DNA of 64,000 nt from Comamonas testosteroni. Lineage in GTDB: Bacteria; Pseudomonadota; Gammaproteobacteria; Burkholderiales; Burkholderiaceae_C. The stretch is taken from contig NZ_CP129672.1 of NCBI RefSeq assembly GCF_030505195.1, positions 2,886,501-2,950,500 on the forward strand, given 5' to 3'. The notes beneath the pieces were generated by a model, which searched no databases, had not been told where the DNA came from, and worked only from the letters and a program-made list of their open reading frames with translations. Below are positions 26,584-35,163 of this stretch, piece by piece. Positions within the stretch are counted from its first letter, which is position 1; each line of letters begins with the position of its first letter. The translations under genes and the position numbers were made by a program.

Positions 26584-27407
26584 CCCAGCTGGACGGGGCC
26601 CTGATGGATATGACAGCCGCCGCGCTGCAGCAGCTCGCCAAAGGCGTCGGACATCAGATAGTCGAACTCCACGGGGCGCTGCCTGCCTATGGCGTCGCCT
26701 GGCACCACTCCGCTGGCCGGGTGGCACATCAGCAGGCCGCCGGCCGCCATATGCGGCAGCCAGGCGGCCATCTGCCTGCCGTAGCTGGCCGTGTCGGGTG
26801 CATCAAAGCCATAGACGCCGCCAAAACCATGATTCATGGGAATGCCTGCATGGCGCAGCCGCCGGGTGGTGGCCCAGCCGCCCAGCAAGGCAATGACGGC
26901 AGCCTTGGGGCTGCGCCACAGACCTGCGGCCGGTGCCGTGGAGCGCACCCAGGGCATCTCGCGTGCGGCATAGCGGGCCTGGAGTTCCTGCTGCATGGCA
27001 GCGCGCAGGCCGGGCAACTGATGCACATGCTGGTGGCCGTCGATGAAGTCCGGGGCCGTGCCCATGACCCGCTCGAAAGCATCGAGCTGTTCGCGCCAGG
27101 CCTTGCGCATCAGATCTTGCGGCATCTGCCGTGCATAGGCCCGGCGCAGCACCTTGCCCAGTGCCTGGGCGTCATGCTGTCCGCCATGGTCTTCGGTCAG
27201 GTTGAAGTGCAGACCCACCGAGAGCCGGGGACGCAACTCCCGCAGTGCCGGCGCGGCTTGCGGCCACAGAGGCGAAGTGGTCATGCAGCTGGTGGCCGAC
27301 AGGCGACCGGCAAGCGCCAGCTGCCGCACGGCGTCGTTCACCAGCGGATGCAGGGCGTAGTCATCGGCGCACAGCAGGATGGCGCGGGTGTTTTTCATGT
27401 GGTTCAT
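26580..27407 (-). CDS. YdjC/ChbG-family sugar deacetylase, NaxD/LgmC-like
   Basis: The 275-residue cytoplasmic-type hydrolase has the YdjC metal site: ILLCADDYALHPLVNDAV (paired Asp), GLHFNLTEDHGG (His) and FIDGHQHVHQLPGL (His-rich). The family deacetylates N-acetylated sugars. In Francisella and Bordetella a member (NaxD) deacetylates an undecaprenyl-phosphate-linked aminosugar before transfer to lipid A. Here it overlaps GtrA by four bases (ATGA), which overlaps a GT2 in the same way, with an ArnT-like gene divergent. That supports a lipid-linked aminosugar role over chitobiose use. A second Met three codons in is an alternative start. Confidence 0.85.
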   Translation of the reverse strand: MNHMKNTRAILLCADDYALHPLVNDAVRQLALAGRLSATSCMTTSPLWPQAAPALRELRPRLSVGLHFNLTEDHGGQHDAQALGKVLRRAYARQMPQDLMRKAWREQLDAFERVMGTAPDFIDGHQHVHQLPGLRAAMQQELQARYAAREMPWVRSTAPAAGLWRSPKAAVIALLGGWATTRRLRHAGIPMNHGFGGVYGFDAPDTASYGRQMAAWLPHMAAGGLLMCHPASGVVPGDAIGRQRPVEFDYLMSDAFGELLQRGGCHIHQGPVQLG

Positions 27408-27820
27408 GCGGCGCTGCTTGCCTTGAAGGCCCAGAACTTGCTCATGACAAAAGTGCCTATGGCCACCAGCACCAGCACGGCGGCCAGACTCCAGAAGTAA
27501 TGCCAGTGCAGCCAGTTCAGGGCGATGTAGTACAGCGCCTCATTGGCGACAAAGGAAAGGCAGGCCACGGCAAAGAATTTCGCCACCACCGGCCAGCCCC
27601 TGGCCTGCGCTGCCGAAAAGGTGAGCAGGGCATGACCGTTGTAGCTGACCACAAAGGCCACCAGAAACGCCAGCACATTGGCCCGGAGCGGCGGCATGCC
27701 GCCAAGTGAGACCAGCAGGCCGACCACCGCCAGATGCGTGGCCGCTGCCGAGCCGCCCACCAGCACGAACTGCAGCAGCTGCGGCAGGCGGCGCAGTCGT
27801 TGCAGCGCGTGCGCGATCAC
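27404..27820 (-). CDS. GtrA-family small membrane protein, putative lipid-linked sugar flippase
   Basis: The 138-residue protein has four transmembrane helices. The family pattern is visible in LLQFVLVGGSAAATHLAVVGLLV, NVLAFLVAFVVSYNGHALLTF (conserved Asn and Tyr) and the C-terminal IALNWLHWHYFWSLAAVLVLVA. GtrA proteins move undecaprenyl-phosphate sugars to the periplasmic face of the inner membrane. Start and stop overlap its neighbours by four bases each, a tight translationally coupled trio with GT2 upstream and the deacetylase downstream. Confidence 0.87.
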   Translation of the reverse strand: MIAHALQRLRRLPQLLQFVLVGGSAAATHLAVVGLLVSLGGMPPLRANVLAFLVAFVVSYNGHALLTFSAAQARGWPVVAKFFAVACLSFVANEALYYIALNWLHWHYFWSLAAVLVLVAIGTFVMSKFWAFKASSAA

Positions 27821-28821
27821 GATGGCTCGCGCAGCGGGCTGCGGTCTTCGTCATGCGCCACCAGGTAAATGGGGCGACGCTTGACCTCTTCGTAGATGCG
27901 GCCGATGTACTCGCCCAGAATGCCGATGGACAGCAGTTGCACGCCCGAAAACAGCATGATGCTTGCAGCCAGCGTGGGCCAGCCGCGCAAAGGGTTGCCA
28001 AAGAACAGGGCTTCAATCGCAATCCACAGGCCGTAGGCCAGAGCCAGCAGGGAAATGCCGGCACCCACCATGCTCCAGATGCGCAGGGGCAGGGTGGTGA
28101 AGGAGGTCAGTCCGAGCAGCGCCAGCGATCCCAGGCGGCGCAGATTGAAGCTGGAGTTGCCTGCCGCACGGTCCTTGGGGACAAAGGGCAGGGCCGCGGT
28201 CTTGAAGCCGACCCAGGCGTACAGACCTTTCATGAAGCGGTTGTTTTCAGGCAAGGCCTTGAGGGCATCGACGACCTTGCGGTCCATCCAGCGGAAGTCG
28301 CCTGCGTTCGGCGGCATCTTGACCGAGCTGCCCGAGTTCATCACGCGGTAGAACAGTTGGGTGCCCATGCGCTTGGCGCCACTTTCTGCGCCGCGGTCGG
28401 CAATCACGCCGTAGACCATCTCGTAACCCGCTTGCCACAGCCCGTGCATCTCGCCGAGCATCTCCAGCGGATGCTGGAAATCGGCGTCGATCAGCAGCAC
28501 GGCGTTGCCTCGGGCGTGGTCTATGCCGGCAGTCAGGGCGGCTTCCTTGCCATAGTTGCGCGACAAGGCCAGATAGCGCAGCGGAAGCTCCTGCGCCAGA
28601 CGCAGGCTCAACTCATGCGTGGCGTCACGGCTGCCGTCGTTGACCACCACGATCTCGAAATCTGGAGTCAAAGTCCTCACCGTCTCGGCCAGCGCACGCA
28701 AAAAGCCCTCGATATTGGCCTGTTCGTTATAGGCCGGGACCACGCAGCTCAGCCTCAGCGGCTGGCGCGGCAATTGTGCTGGCGGGGCTGCGGGCGCATA
28801 TTCGGCATGAAGATCGGTCAT
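27817..28821 (-). CDS. GT2 polyprenyl-phosphate sugar transferase (ArnC/GtrB/FlmF2-like)
   Basis: The 334-residue enzyme has an N-terminal GT-A domain (LSCVVPAYNEQANIEGFL, VVVNDGSRDATHELSL, LLIDADFQHPLEML with the metal-binding Asp pair) and two C-terminal membrane helices (SMVGAGISLLALAYGLWIA, IMLFSGVQLLSIGILGEYIG), followed by GRIYEEVKRRPIYLV. This is the architecture of enzymes that load a sugar onto undecaprenyl phosphate. The ATG at 28821 is preferred to a frame starting 16 codons upstream. It is the first gene of the coupled trio and divergent from the ArnT-like transferase that would use its product. Confidence 0.9.
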   Translation of the reverse strand: MTDLHAEYAPAAPPAQLPRQPLRLSCVVPAYNEQANIEGFLRALAETVRTLTPDFEIVVVNDGSRDATHELSLRLAQELPLRYLALSRNYGKEAALTAGIDHARGNAVLLIDADFQHPLEMLGEMHGLWQAGYEMVYGVIADRGAESGAKRMGTQLFYRVMNSGSSVKMPPNAGDFRWMDRKVVDALKALPENNRFMKGLYAWVGFKTAALPFVPKDRAAGNSSFNLRRLGSLALLGLTSFTTLPLRIWSMVGAGISLLALAYGLWIAIEALFFGNPLRGWPTLAASIMLFSGVQLLSIGILGEYIGRIYEEVKRRPIYLVAHDEDRSPLREPS

Positions 28822-28953
28822 GGGCAGGATTTTCGCGCAAGTCTGTAACTGCTTGCTGGAGCCGGTCACGGTTCGTGTCGCCTCTAAGGGCCGTCGCTAT
28901 ACTCACGCCCCTAGGCAATGCTGCCTCTGCTCCTTTATTTCCTTGATCGTCTG

Positions 28954-30435
28954 ATGACCGCTGTCCCACGCGAATCTCTTGTTCTTACCGGCCGTGCCGT
29001 TGCCGCCTTGCTTGCGGTGTACGGCGTGATCTGGCTGGCCATTCACTGGGTGACGGCCCTGGCCGCGCCCGGAGACAATGTGGAGCAGCTGATCTGGATT
29101 CACTCTCTGGAGCTGGGCTATTTCAAGCATCCGCCGATGCCGACCTGGATCATGGCTGCTTCTGCGGCCGTCTTTGGTCCGTCCATCGGGCTGACCTATG
29201 TGCTGGGCGGTGTGATCACGCTGGGTTCATTGGCGATTTTCTGGAAGCTGCTGTGCGATATGCGGGGCCAGGCCTATGCGAGCGTGGCTCTGCTGGCGGC
29301 GCTGAGCATCACCTTCTACTGCGGGCGGCTCTATTACTACAACCATAACGTCGTGATGATGCTGTGGATCTCGCTGGCCGCAGCACTGACCTGGCATGTC
29401 TCGCAGAAGCCATCCCTGGCGGGCTGGGCCTGCTTGGGCCTGGTCTCGGGCCTGGGCATGCTCAGCAAATATCAATATGTGCTGGCGTTGGGCGTGATAG
29501 GCCTGTGGTGGCTGCGCATTGGCGCCTGGAAGAATCCGGTGCATGTCAAAGGGGCAGCGCTGGCGACCGTGATCGGCCTGTTGGTGCTGTCTCCCCATCT
29601 GTACTGGCTGAGCACCCATGACTGGATGCCCATGCATTACGCCGAGCGTACTTCCCTGGGTCTGCACCTGGATACGGCCGCCCGCATCAATATGTCCTGG
29701 AAGTTCGCGGTGGACTGGATCTTCAACCGCTGCATGCCTGCCTGGATCGTGCTGGGTGTGGCTCTCTGGTGGGGACGGCGCAGGGCGGGCAAAACTGGCG
29801 TACAGACTGCGCCGGCACAGGTGACGCCGGTCGCTGCGGACAGGATGCTGCGCGAGTTCTGGTTGCTCTGGGGTCTGGTGCCGCTGCTGGCCATGCTGGT
29901 GCTGTGCCTGTTTACGGGCTCCTATCTGCATCTGCAATGGGGTACGGCCTTCATGTTCCTGTGCGTGCCTGCCGTCATGGAATGGGCTCGCTCTCCGCAG
30001 AGCTGGGGCTCAGCCGGGGACATGCGTGCCGCTTGGCTGACGTTCGGGGTTTTGCAGGCGCTGCTGCTGCTGCAGTTCTGGCTGGCTTCGCCCATGGGAC
30101 TGTCGGGCTACAAGAGCAGTCATCAGAACCATATCCCCGTGAACAGGATCGTGGAAGGTCTGGCACCTGCGGCGCATCAGGCACTGGGCGGTCCTGTGGA
30201 CATCATCATCGGCCCGCAGGCGCTGGCCGGGCGCATTGCCATGGAGTTGCCCGAGCGTCCACGAGTCTACGTGGAGCGCAATCTGCAATACAGCCCCTGG
30301 ATTCGTGAGGACGAACTGCCGAACGCCCGCATCATCGAGGTGATGGTGGCACCGGACCCATTGCCCGAAGGCGTGACGCGAGCCTACGGTGTCTGGGCTT
30401 GGCGGCCCGTGAAGATTGCCAAGGGCGAGCACTGA
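28954..30435 (+). CDS. GT39-family glycosyltransferase, ArnT/FlmK-like
   Basis: The product of about 493 residues has some 11-12 membrane helices and the PMT/ArnT N-terminal periplasmic motif: GDNVEQLIWIHSLELGYFKH followed by PPMPTW, with the acidic residues used for catalysis. Later YYYNHNVVMMLW and LSPHLYWL loops fit the family. ArnT-type enzymes transfer an aminosugar from undecaprenyl phosphate to lipid A phosphates; others glycosylate different lipids or proteins. An ATG at 28918 is in frame, but a TATACT -10 hexamer at 28898-28903 would leave almost no leader, so ATG 28954 is preferred. It probably works with the divergent GT2-GtrA-YdjC trio. A terminator follows. Confidence 0.85.
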   Translation: MTAVPRESLVLTGRAVAALLAVYGVIWLAIHWVTALAAPGDNVEQLIWIHSLELGYFKHPPMPTWIMAASAAVFGPSIGLTYVLGGVITLGSLAIFWKLLCDMRGQAYASVALLAALSITFYCGRLYYYNHNVVMMLWISLAAALTWHVSQKPSLAGWACLGLVSGLGMLSKYQYVLALGVIGLWWLRIGAWKNPVHVKGAALATVIGLLVLSPHLYWLSTHDWMPMHYAERTSLGLHLDTAARINMSWKFAVDWIFNRCMPAWIVLGVALWWGRRRAGKTGVQTAPAQVTPVAADRMLREFWLLWGLVPLLAMLVLCLFTGSYLHLQWGTAFMFLCVPAVMEWARSPQSWGSAGDMRAAWLTFGVLQALLLLQFWLASPMGLSGYKSSHQNHIPVNRIVEGLAPAAHQALGGPVDIIIGPQALAGRIAMELPERPRVYVERNLQYSPWIREDELPNARIIEVMVAPDPLPEGVTRAYGVWAWRPVKIAKGEH

Positions 30436-30452
30436 GACTTGTCAAAACAAGC

Positions 30453-30480
30453 AAAGGCGGACCTCTGGCCCGCCTTTTTT
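30453..30480 (+). terminator. Rho-independent terminator after the GT39 gene
   Basis: The stem AAAGGCGG/CCGCCTTT with a short loop is followed by a T6 run, 18 bases past the stop codon. It marks the boundary between the accessory region and the flagellar cluster. Confidence 0.8.
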
Positions 30481-30501
30481 GCTGAAGTTGCCGATTCGAG
30501 C

Positions 30502-30864
30502 CTAGCTGGCTGCGTGATAGATACGTGCGCGGCCGGTCTGCGATGCGCCGCGCAGGCTGCTTTCGTAGGTGCTGTCTTCGGCTGCAGGCACCAGGGCCTT
30601 GGTGCGGCGCTGGTTGAGCACGGAAAGCCGCGCCAACTGGTCGCGGACCAGGGAGATTTCGCGGTCCAGATTCTGTGCGCGCTCGCGCAGCGCAGGCGTC
30701 CAGTCGTCGGCCGAGAAGCGCTTGACGAGCTGGGAGAACGCCACCATGGCGTCACGCAGGCGGTTGCTGGACTGTTCCAGGGCGGATGCGTCCGGTGACT
30801 GCAGCGATGCCGAAACGGTCTGAATCACCGCATCCAGCGAATCGAGCATTTCCTGCAAGGTCAT
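30502..30864 (-). CDS. flgN: FlgN-like flagellar export chaperone
   Basis: The 120-residue, all-helical, soluble protein lies directly downstream of flgM, where flgN usually sits. Features are an N-terminal helix MTLQEMLDSLDAVIQTVSASL, heptad-like middle helices and a C-terminal VLNQRRTKALVPAAEDSTYESSLRG, reminiscent of the FlgN tail with its NxR block. FlgN binds the hook-filament junction proteins FlgK and FlgL before export. Sequence identity with classical FlgN is weak by eye, so the call rests mainly on gene order, size and helicity. Confidence 0.65.
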   Translation of the reverse strand: MTLQEMLDSLDAVIQTVSASLQSPDASALEQSSNRLRDAMVAFSQLVKRFSADDWTPALRERAQNLDREISLVRDQLARLSVLNQRRTKALVPAAEDSTYESSLRGASQTGRARIYHAAS

Positions 30865-30902
30865 CGGGTCAGCCTCTGTTCGGGAGTTCAGGCTCGGGCG
30901 CT

Positions 30903-31217
30903 TCAGCCGCGAGCGTGAACCAGGAATTCTTCGGTATTGGCCAGCAGCTTGTCTGCCACGGCCTCGGCGTTGACGCGGAAGCTGCCATTGGCAATGGCTT
31001 CGCGCATGGCCTTGACGCGATCGGCATCAAAGTCGGTGTTGGTGCGGCTTTGGCTATCCAGGGCGCGGGCCGAGGACGAAAAGGACACGGGCACGCCGGC
31101 GGCGCGCTCGGACAAGCCTTTGGTCGATTCTTCGGTGGCAACCGTGGCTGCAGATTTCGGGGCCTGCTTGGCGGCTGCAGCGGTCTGCTGCAGCTCCGGC
31201 TTATTGCCTATCTTCAT
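30903..31217 (-). CDS. flgM: Anti-sigma-28 factor FlgM
   Basis: The 104-residue, partly disordered protein binds FliA until the hook is finished and FlgM is exported. The start MKIGNKPELQQTAAAAKQAP and the C-terminal FliA-binding helices (TDFDADRVKAMREAIANGSF, VNAEAVADKLLANTEEFL) are typical. ATG 31217 is chosen over a 19-codon longer frame because it yields the canonical N-terminus. A candidate sigma-28 promoter lies 21-47 bases upstream, which would give autoregulation through its own target. Confidence 0.93.
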   Translation of the reverse strand: MKIGNKPELQQTAAAAKQAPKSAATVATEESTKGLSERAAGVPVSFSSSARALDSQSRTNTDFDADRVKAMREAIANGSFRVNAEAVADKLLANTEEFLVHARG

Positions 31218-31237
31218 GCTGGTTCTCCAATCGCCCT

Positions 31238-31264
31238 GTATCGGCGTAGGGCGCTGTAGCCTTG
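31238..31264 (-). promoter_or_regulatory. Candidate sigma-28 promoter of flgM
   Basis: On the minus strand the -35 element is CAAGGCTA and the -10 element is GCCGATAC (one mismatch to GCCGATAA), with 11 bases between the 8-mers. The -35 is weak against TAAAGTTT. Confidence 0.5.
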
Positions 31265-31334
31265 CTTTCGACAAGGGCGCGTAAAACTTGAGGAATATTT
31301 GGCACGGTCTTAGAAGTGAGTGAACACTCTCTTG

Positions 31335-32093
31335 TTACTGAACCAGAACCACGCCACTGGCATTGACCGTTCCTGTGACAAGGCGGCCATTATCCATGCG
31401 CACCCGTACCTGTTGTCCTTCTCCGGCGGCAGTCATCGCCTTGCCCGAGCCGGCAACGCTGAAGCCGCCGCCGTTGATCATCACCTGCACGGGCGATCCC
31501 GCCGTGAACAAGGCTGGCGGGCGCACCATGTTCTGGCGCAGAGCCTGGCCGGATGCCAGCGGGCGGGCTGCGACCATGCCGATGAAGTCCTGGGCATTGG
31601 CGAAGACGGGGGCGCTGTCCTCGGCCCAGTCCACCTCCGCAGGGACTGCGTCCTCGGCGCCCAGGGTCTTGCCGGCCGGAATATTGCCCTGCGCCACCCA
31701 GGCCGGGCCATAGGCACGCACGGTGATGGGCAGAAACACATTCCAGGGCACGCTGCCCTGCACGCAGCGCAGGCCCAGTCGGGTGCGACCCCAGAGGCGG
31801 CTGCCTGCAGGCAGATAGGGCTCGACCTTGGCACAGGCCGCCAGACGCAGGCGCGAGTCCAGCTGGCCCATCTGGACCTCCATGCGCAAAGCCATGCCGT
31901 TGCCGGCCTGCACTGTCTCGGCGGATGGCTGGTGCAAAGCGGTGTCCACAAAGCGCTGTCCGATCTGGCTGAGCTGCGCCGCACCATCCTGGGCTTGTGC
32001 GCCGGCCGTCAGCAGCAACGCGCCCAGACCCCACGCCGCAGCCAGGCCCCGAGAGGGGCGAAGGCGCAGAAACAGGGAAAAGCGGCCAGACAT
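31335..32093 (-). CDS. flgA: Flagellar basal-body P-ring formation chaperone FlgA
   Basis: The 252-residue periplasmic protein helps assemble FlgI into the P ring. It has an N-terminal signal peptide (GLAAAWGLGALLLTAGAQAQ), a cysteine pair (LAACAK, GLRCVQG) likely forming a disulphide, and the C-terminal SAF-type domain with GNIPAGKTLGAEDAVPAEVD, ASGQALRQNMVRPPALFTAG and VRVRMDNGRLVTGTVNASGVV. It is divergent from flgB, with a 204-base spacer holding the promoters of both arms, and lies upstream of flgM and flgN. Confidence 0.95.
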   Translation of the reverse strand: MSGRFSLFLRLRPSRGLAAAWGLGALLLTAGAQAQDGAAQLSQIGQRFVDTALHQPSAETVQAGNGMALRMEVQMGQLDSRLRLAACAKVEPYLPAGSRLWGRTRLGLRCVQGSVPWNVFLPITVRAYGPAWVAQGNIPAGKTLGAEDAVPAEVDWAEDSAPVFANAQDFIGMVAARPLASGQALRQNMVRPPALFTAGSPVQVMINGGGFSVAGSGKAMTAAGEGQQVRVRMDNGRLVTGTVNASGVVLVQ

Positions 32094-32297
32094 GCATCAA
32101 TCCTTTGAAGTATCCGCAGTCACGAAGCTGCAGACGACGCTTGCAAATATAGGCGCGACATGGCTTGCGCAATGGCTTGAAGTGCCAGCGCAATACCGCT
32201 TTCTTCGCGCTTTAGTTTGCGCTGCCGATTTTCATAATCCTCGCATGCCGCAGTCCGTGGGCTCCGGCATCCCCGAATTTTTGAAAGCGAGGCCGCA

Positions 32298-32711
32298 ATG
32301 CTGAACAAAATGACCGAACGACTGGACTTCCAAAGCGAGGCGCTGCTCTTGCGCGCCGAGCGCCAGCGAGCCATTGCCAGCAATATCGCCAACGCCGACA
32401 CCCCCGGCTATGTGGCGCGCGACTTCAACTTCCGTGAAGCCTTGATGGCCGCGACCAGCGGGCCCAAGCCCCTGACCCAGGCCAGTGTCACGACGGCAGG
32501 CCATATCCCGCTGCAGGCACAGATATCGGACGAGGCGCTCAAGGCCAAGCTCGGCTATTCGGTCAATTCCCAGCCCAGTCTGGACAACAACACCGTGGAC
32601 CTGGATCGCGAGCGTGCCAATTTCGTCGATAACTCCGTGCGCTACGAAGCGACGCTGCGCTTCATCAACGGCCAGGCCAAGACCATGCTCAGCGCCATTC
32701 AAGGCCAGTAA
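32298..32711 (+). CDS. flgB: Flagellar proximal rod protein FlgB
   Basis: The 137-residue rod subunit opens the flgBCDEFGHIJKL run. The family features are an N-terminal helix followed by AIASNIANADTPGYVARDFNF, and a C-terminal DNNTVDLDRERANFVDNSVRYEATL-like coiled segment. FlgB forms the inner proximal rod against FliE. The upstream 204-base divergent region must hold the class 2 promoter. CATAAT near 32235 could be part of it, but a clean -35 is missing. Confidence 0.96.
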   Translation: MLNKMTERLDFQSEALLLRAERQRAIASNIANADTPGYVARDFNFREALMAATSGPKPLTQASVTTAGHIPLQAQISDEALKAKLGYSVNSQPSLDNNTVDLDRERANFVDNSVRYEATLRFINGQAKTMLSAIQGQ

Positions 32712-32727
32712 GCCCAGGAGCTAAACC

Positions 32728-33132
32728 ATGTCCATGTTTTCCATCTTCAATATCTCGGGCAGTGCGGTCAGCGCCCAGTCCCAGCGTCTGAACGTGGTGG
32801 CCTCCAATCTGGCCAACGTCGATGCCGTTGCCGGTCCCGACGGCAGCGTCTACAAGGCGCGTCAGGTCGTGTTTCAGACCGTGCCCATGGGCAATGACGG
32901 CAGCGCGGGCGTCAAGGTCAATGCCATCAGCGAGGACAACACGCCCGGCCGTCGCATCCACGACCCCAGCAATCCGCTGGCCGATGGCGAAGGCTATGTC
33001 ACCCACTCCAACGTGAGCGCCGTGGACGAAATGGTCAACATGATCTCGGCCTCGCGCTCCTATCAGAACAACGTGGAAGTCATGAACACGGCCAAGACGC
33101 TGCTGCTCAAGACTCTGCAAATGGGCCAGTAA
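32728..33132 (+). CDS. flgC: Flagellar proximal rod protein FlgC
   Basis: The 134-residue rod protein has the conserved start MSMFSIFNISGSAVSAQSQR, VVASNLANVDAVAGPDG and the C-terminal SNVSAVDEMVNMISASRSYQ that packs in the rod's coiled-coil core. It follows flgB by 16 bases with a ribosome site (CAGGAG) in the gap, so it is co-translated in the same operon. Confidence 0.96.
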   Translation: MSMFSIFNISGSAVSAQSQRLNVVASNLANVDAVAGPDGSVYKARQVVFQTVPMGNDGSAGVKVNAISEDNTPGRRIHDPSNPLADGEGYVTHSNVSAVDEMVNMISASRSYQNNVEVMNTAKTLLLKTLQMGQ

Positions 33133-33148
33133 GCCCGGGAACACGCAC

Positions 33149-33811
33149 ATGATCTACGGCGCAAGCAGTGTGGACGGCACCACGACCAACACCACCAGCA
33201 ATACCAAGAATTCGGTAACCGACCCCAACGAGGCCCAGGACCGTTTCCTCAAGTTGCTGGTGGCCCAGCTCAACAACCAGGACCCCATGAATCCCATGGA
33301 CAACGCGCAAATGACCTCGCAGATGGCGCAGATCAACACCGTGACCGGGATTCAGCAGCTGAACCAGACCATGGCTTCCATGTCCGGCCAGTTCACGGCC
33401 ATGCAGGTGCTGCAGGGCACTTCCATGATCGGCCGTACGGTGTTGACCGAGGGCAATACCCTGGGCGTGGCGGCCGATGGCACGCATACCGCCGCCTTCG
33501 ATCTGGAAAACCAGGCAGCCAGCGTCAAGATCCAGATCACCACGGCCGGCGGCGAGCTGGTGGACACCATCGATCTGGGTGCCGGCGCAGCCGGGCGCAA
33601 CTACTTCACCTGGGAAGGCAAGGACAAGTACAGCGGCGACGCTTCGCAGCTGCGCTACAGCGTGGTCGCCACCAATGGAGCGACCGCTGTGGCATCCACA
33701 CCGCTGGCGCCCCATGCCGTGATCGCCACCAGCTCGGCCAACGGCGCGCTGTCGCTGGAGCTCGACAACGGCAGCAGCGTGGCTTATTCCGGCGTCAAGG
33801 CCGTTTACTGA
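33149..33811 (+). CDS. flgD: Flagellar hook-capping protein FlgD
   Basis: The 220-residue scaffold caps the growing hook. The N-terminal export/assembly region contains DPNEAQDRFLKLLVAQLNNQ followed by DPMNPMDNAQMTSQMAQINT, the FlgD hallmark. The C-terminal FlgD Ig-like part includes FDLENQAASVKIQITTAGGE and NYFTWEGKDKYSGDASQLRY. It lies 16 bases after flgC and 14 before flgE. Confidence 0.96.
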   Translation: MIYGASSVDGTTTNTTSNTKNSVTDPNEAQDRFLKLLVAQLNNQDPMNPMDNAQMTSQMAQINTVTGIQQLNQTMASMSGQFTAMQVLQGTSMIGRTVLTEGNTLGVAADGTHTAAFDLENQAASVKIQITTAGGELVDTIDLGAGAAGRNYFTWEGKDKYSGDASQLRYSVVATNGATAVASTPLAPHAVIATSSANGALSLELDNGSSVAYSGVKAVY

Positions 33812-33825
33812 TTGAGGAACACATC

Positions 33826-35094
33826 ATGGGTTTTCAACAAGGTCTCTCCGGTCTGAACGCCGCCAGCAAGAATCTGGACGTCATCGGCCACAACATCGCC
33901 AACTCCAACACCACGGGCTTCAAGGCCTCGCGTGCCGACTTTGCCGAAATGGTCGCCAGCGCCATCGGCTCGGCCAGCGGCCAGAGCAGCGGCATCGGTG
34001 TCAACGTGGCCAGCGTGTCCCAGCAGTTCAGGCAGGGCCCCATCACATCGACGGGCAACAACCTGGACATCGCCATCAACGGCAACGGCTTTTTCGTCGT
34101 CAAGCAAAGCGACGGCAGCATTGCCTATACGCGCGCCGGCAACTTCGGCCTAGACAAGGAGGGCAACCTCAAGACCGTGGACAACGACAATGTCATGGGC
34201 TATGTGGTGGATCCTTCGACCGGCAAGATCCAGTCGGGTGCCACGCCCGTGCCGATGAGCTTTCCCACGGGGCAGCCGATTCCCGCCAAGCAGACCTCCA
34301 CGGTGAATGTGGAGCTGAACCTGGATGCGCGCGCCACGGTGGCCGCCGGCGACGCGACGGCCACGCCTCCTGTTGCCGCCACGCCGCGTGCCACCTACGG
34401 CACCTCGCTCAATGTCTATGACACCCAGGGCACGGCGATCCCGGTCAATCTGTATTTCGAGAAAGACGCCACAGGCAACACCTGGAATGTCTTCAACTCG
34501 CTCGATGCCACGGCCACGCCCATCGGCAAGGCCGTGTTCGACGCGAGCGGCAAGCTCACCAGCGTCACTCCCAATGCACCGACCACAGGTTCGGGCACCA
34601 CGCTGAATCTGAGCGTCAGCGGCGGCACGGCCAATCCCAACGGCCTGCAGCCCTTCAATGTCGCGTTCGATTTCGGTGGTCTGACCCAGTTTGGTACCAA
34701 GTTTGCCGTCAGCAGCCTCAAGCAGGATGGCTATACCTCTGGCGCACTGACGGGCATCAATGTGGGTCGCGACGGCTCCATCGTGGCCTCCTACTCCAAC
34801 GGCGTCACGCGCACCGAAGGCCAGATCGCGCTGGCAGCCTTTACCAATACCCAGGGTCTGGGCTCCATTGGCAACAACAAATGGGTTGCCACCTCCGACT
34901 CCGGTCCTGCGCTCAATGGTTCGGCCCAGACCGGCACCTTCGGCTCGCTGCAGTCGGGCGCACTGGAAGAGTCCAACGTGGATCTGACGGCCGAGCTGGT
35001 CAACATGATGACGGCGCAGCGCTCCTACCAGGCCAATGCCCAGACCATCAAGACGCAGGATCAGGTGTTCTCCACCCTGGTGAACTTGCGATAA
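33826..35094 (+). CDS. flgE: Flagellar hook protein FlgE
   Basis: The 422-residue hook subunit has the N-terminal rod/hook motif GLSGLNAASKNLDVIGHNIA and SNTTGFKASRADFAEMVASA. Conserved [20 protein letters not shown] follows, then a variable outer domain (about 150-300), and the C-terminal SNVDLTAELVNMMTAQRSYQ helix. The domain order and length are normal. A short family 1 hairpin follows its stop. Confidence 0.97.
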   Translation: MGFQQGLSGLNAASKNLDVIGHNIANSNTTGFKASRADFAEMVASAIGSASGQSSGIGVNVASVSQQFRQGPITSTGNNLDIAINGNGFFVVKQSDGSIAYTRAGNFGLDKEGNLKTVDNDNVMGYVVDPSTGKIQSGATPVPMSFPTGQPIPAKQTSTVNVELNLDARATVAAGDATATPPVAATPRATYGTSLNVYDTQGTAIPVNLYFEKDATGNTWNVFNSLDATATPIGKAVFDASGKLTSVTPNAPTTGSGTTLNLSVSGGTANPNGLQPFNVAFDFGGLTQFGTKFAVSSLKQDGYTSGALTGINVGRDGSIVASYSNGVTRTEGQIALAAFTNTQGLGSIGNNKWVATSDSGPALNGSAQTGTFGSLQSGALEESNVDLTAELVNMMTAQRSYQANAQTIKTQDQVFSTLVNLR

Positions 35095-35096
35095 CA

Positions 35097-35130
35097 GCTA
35101 AGCCCCTGAGGCGCTTTGCGCCGGGGCTGC
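35097..35130 (+). repeat. Truncated family 1 repeat / hairpin between flgE and flgF
   Basis: AAGCCCCTGAGGCGCTTTGC begins the element and CGCCGGGGCTGC ends it. It corresponds to the first block of the family 1 element (CCCCTGAGGCGC...GCGCC), closed by outer arms AGCCCC/GGGGCT. It has no T-run, so read-through to flgF is expected. It might act as a stabilising 3' hairpin or partial attenuator in the operon. Confidence 0.6.
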
Positions 35131-35163
35131 AAAAGCGATTGCTTTGACGGAAGGAAGGTCAGC

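Noticed and set aside
31303..31317. TGGCACG-like sigma-54 element between flgA and flgM
   Set aside because: The -12 part (TTAG instead of TTGC) is poor and it faces the 3' end of flgA, where no plus-strand gene starts.
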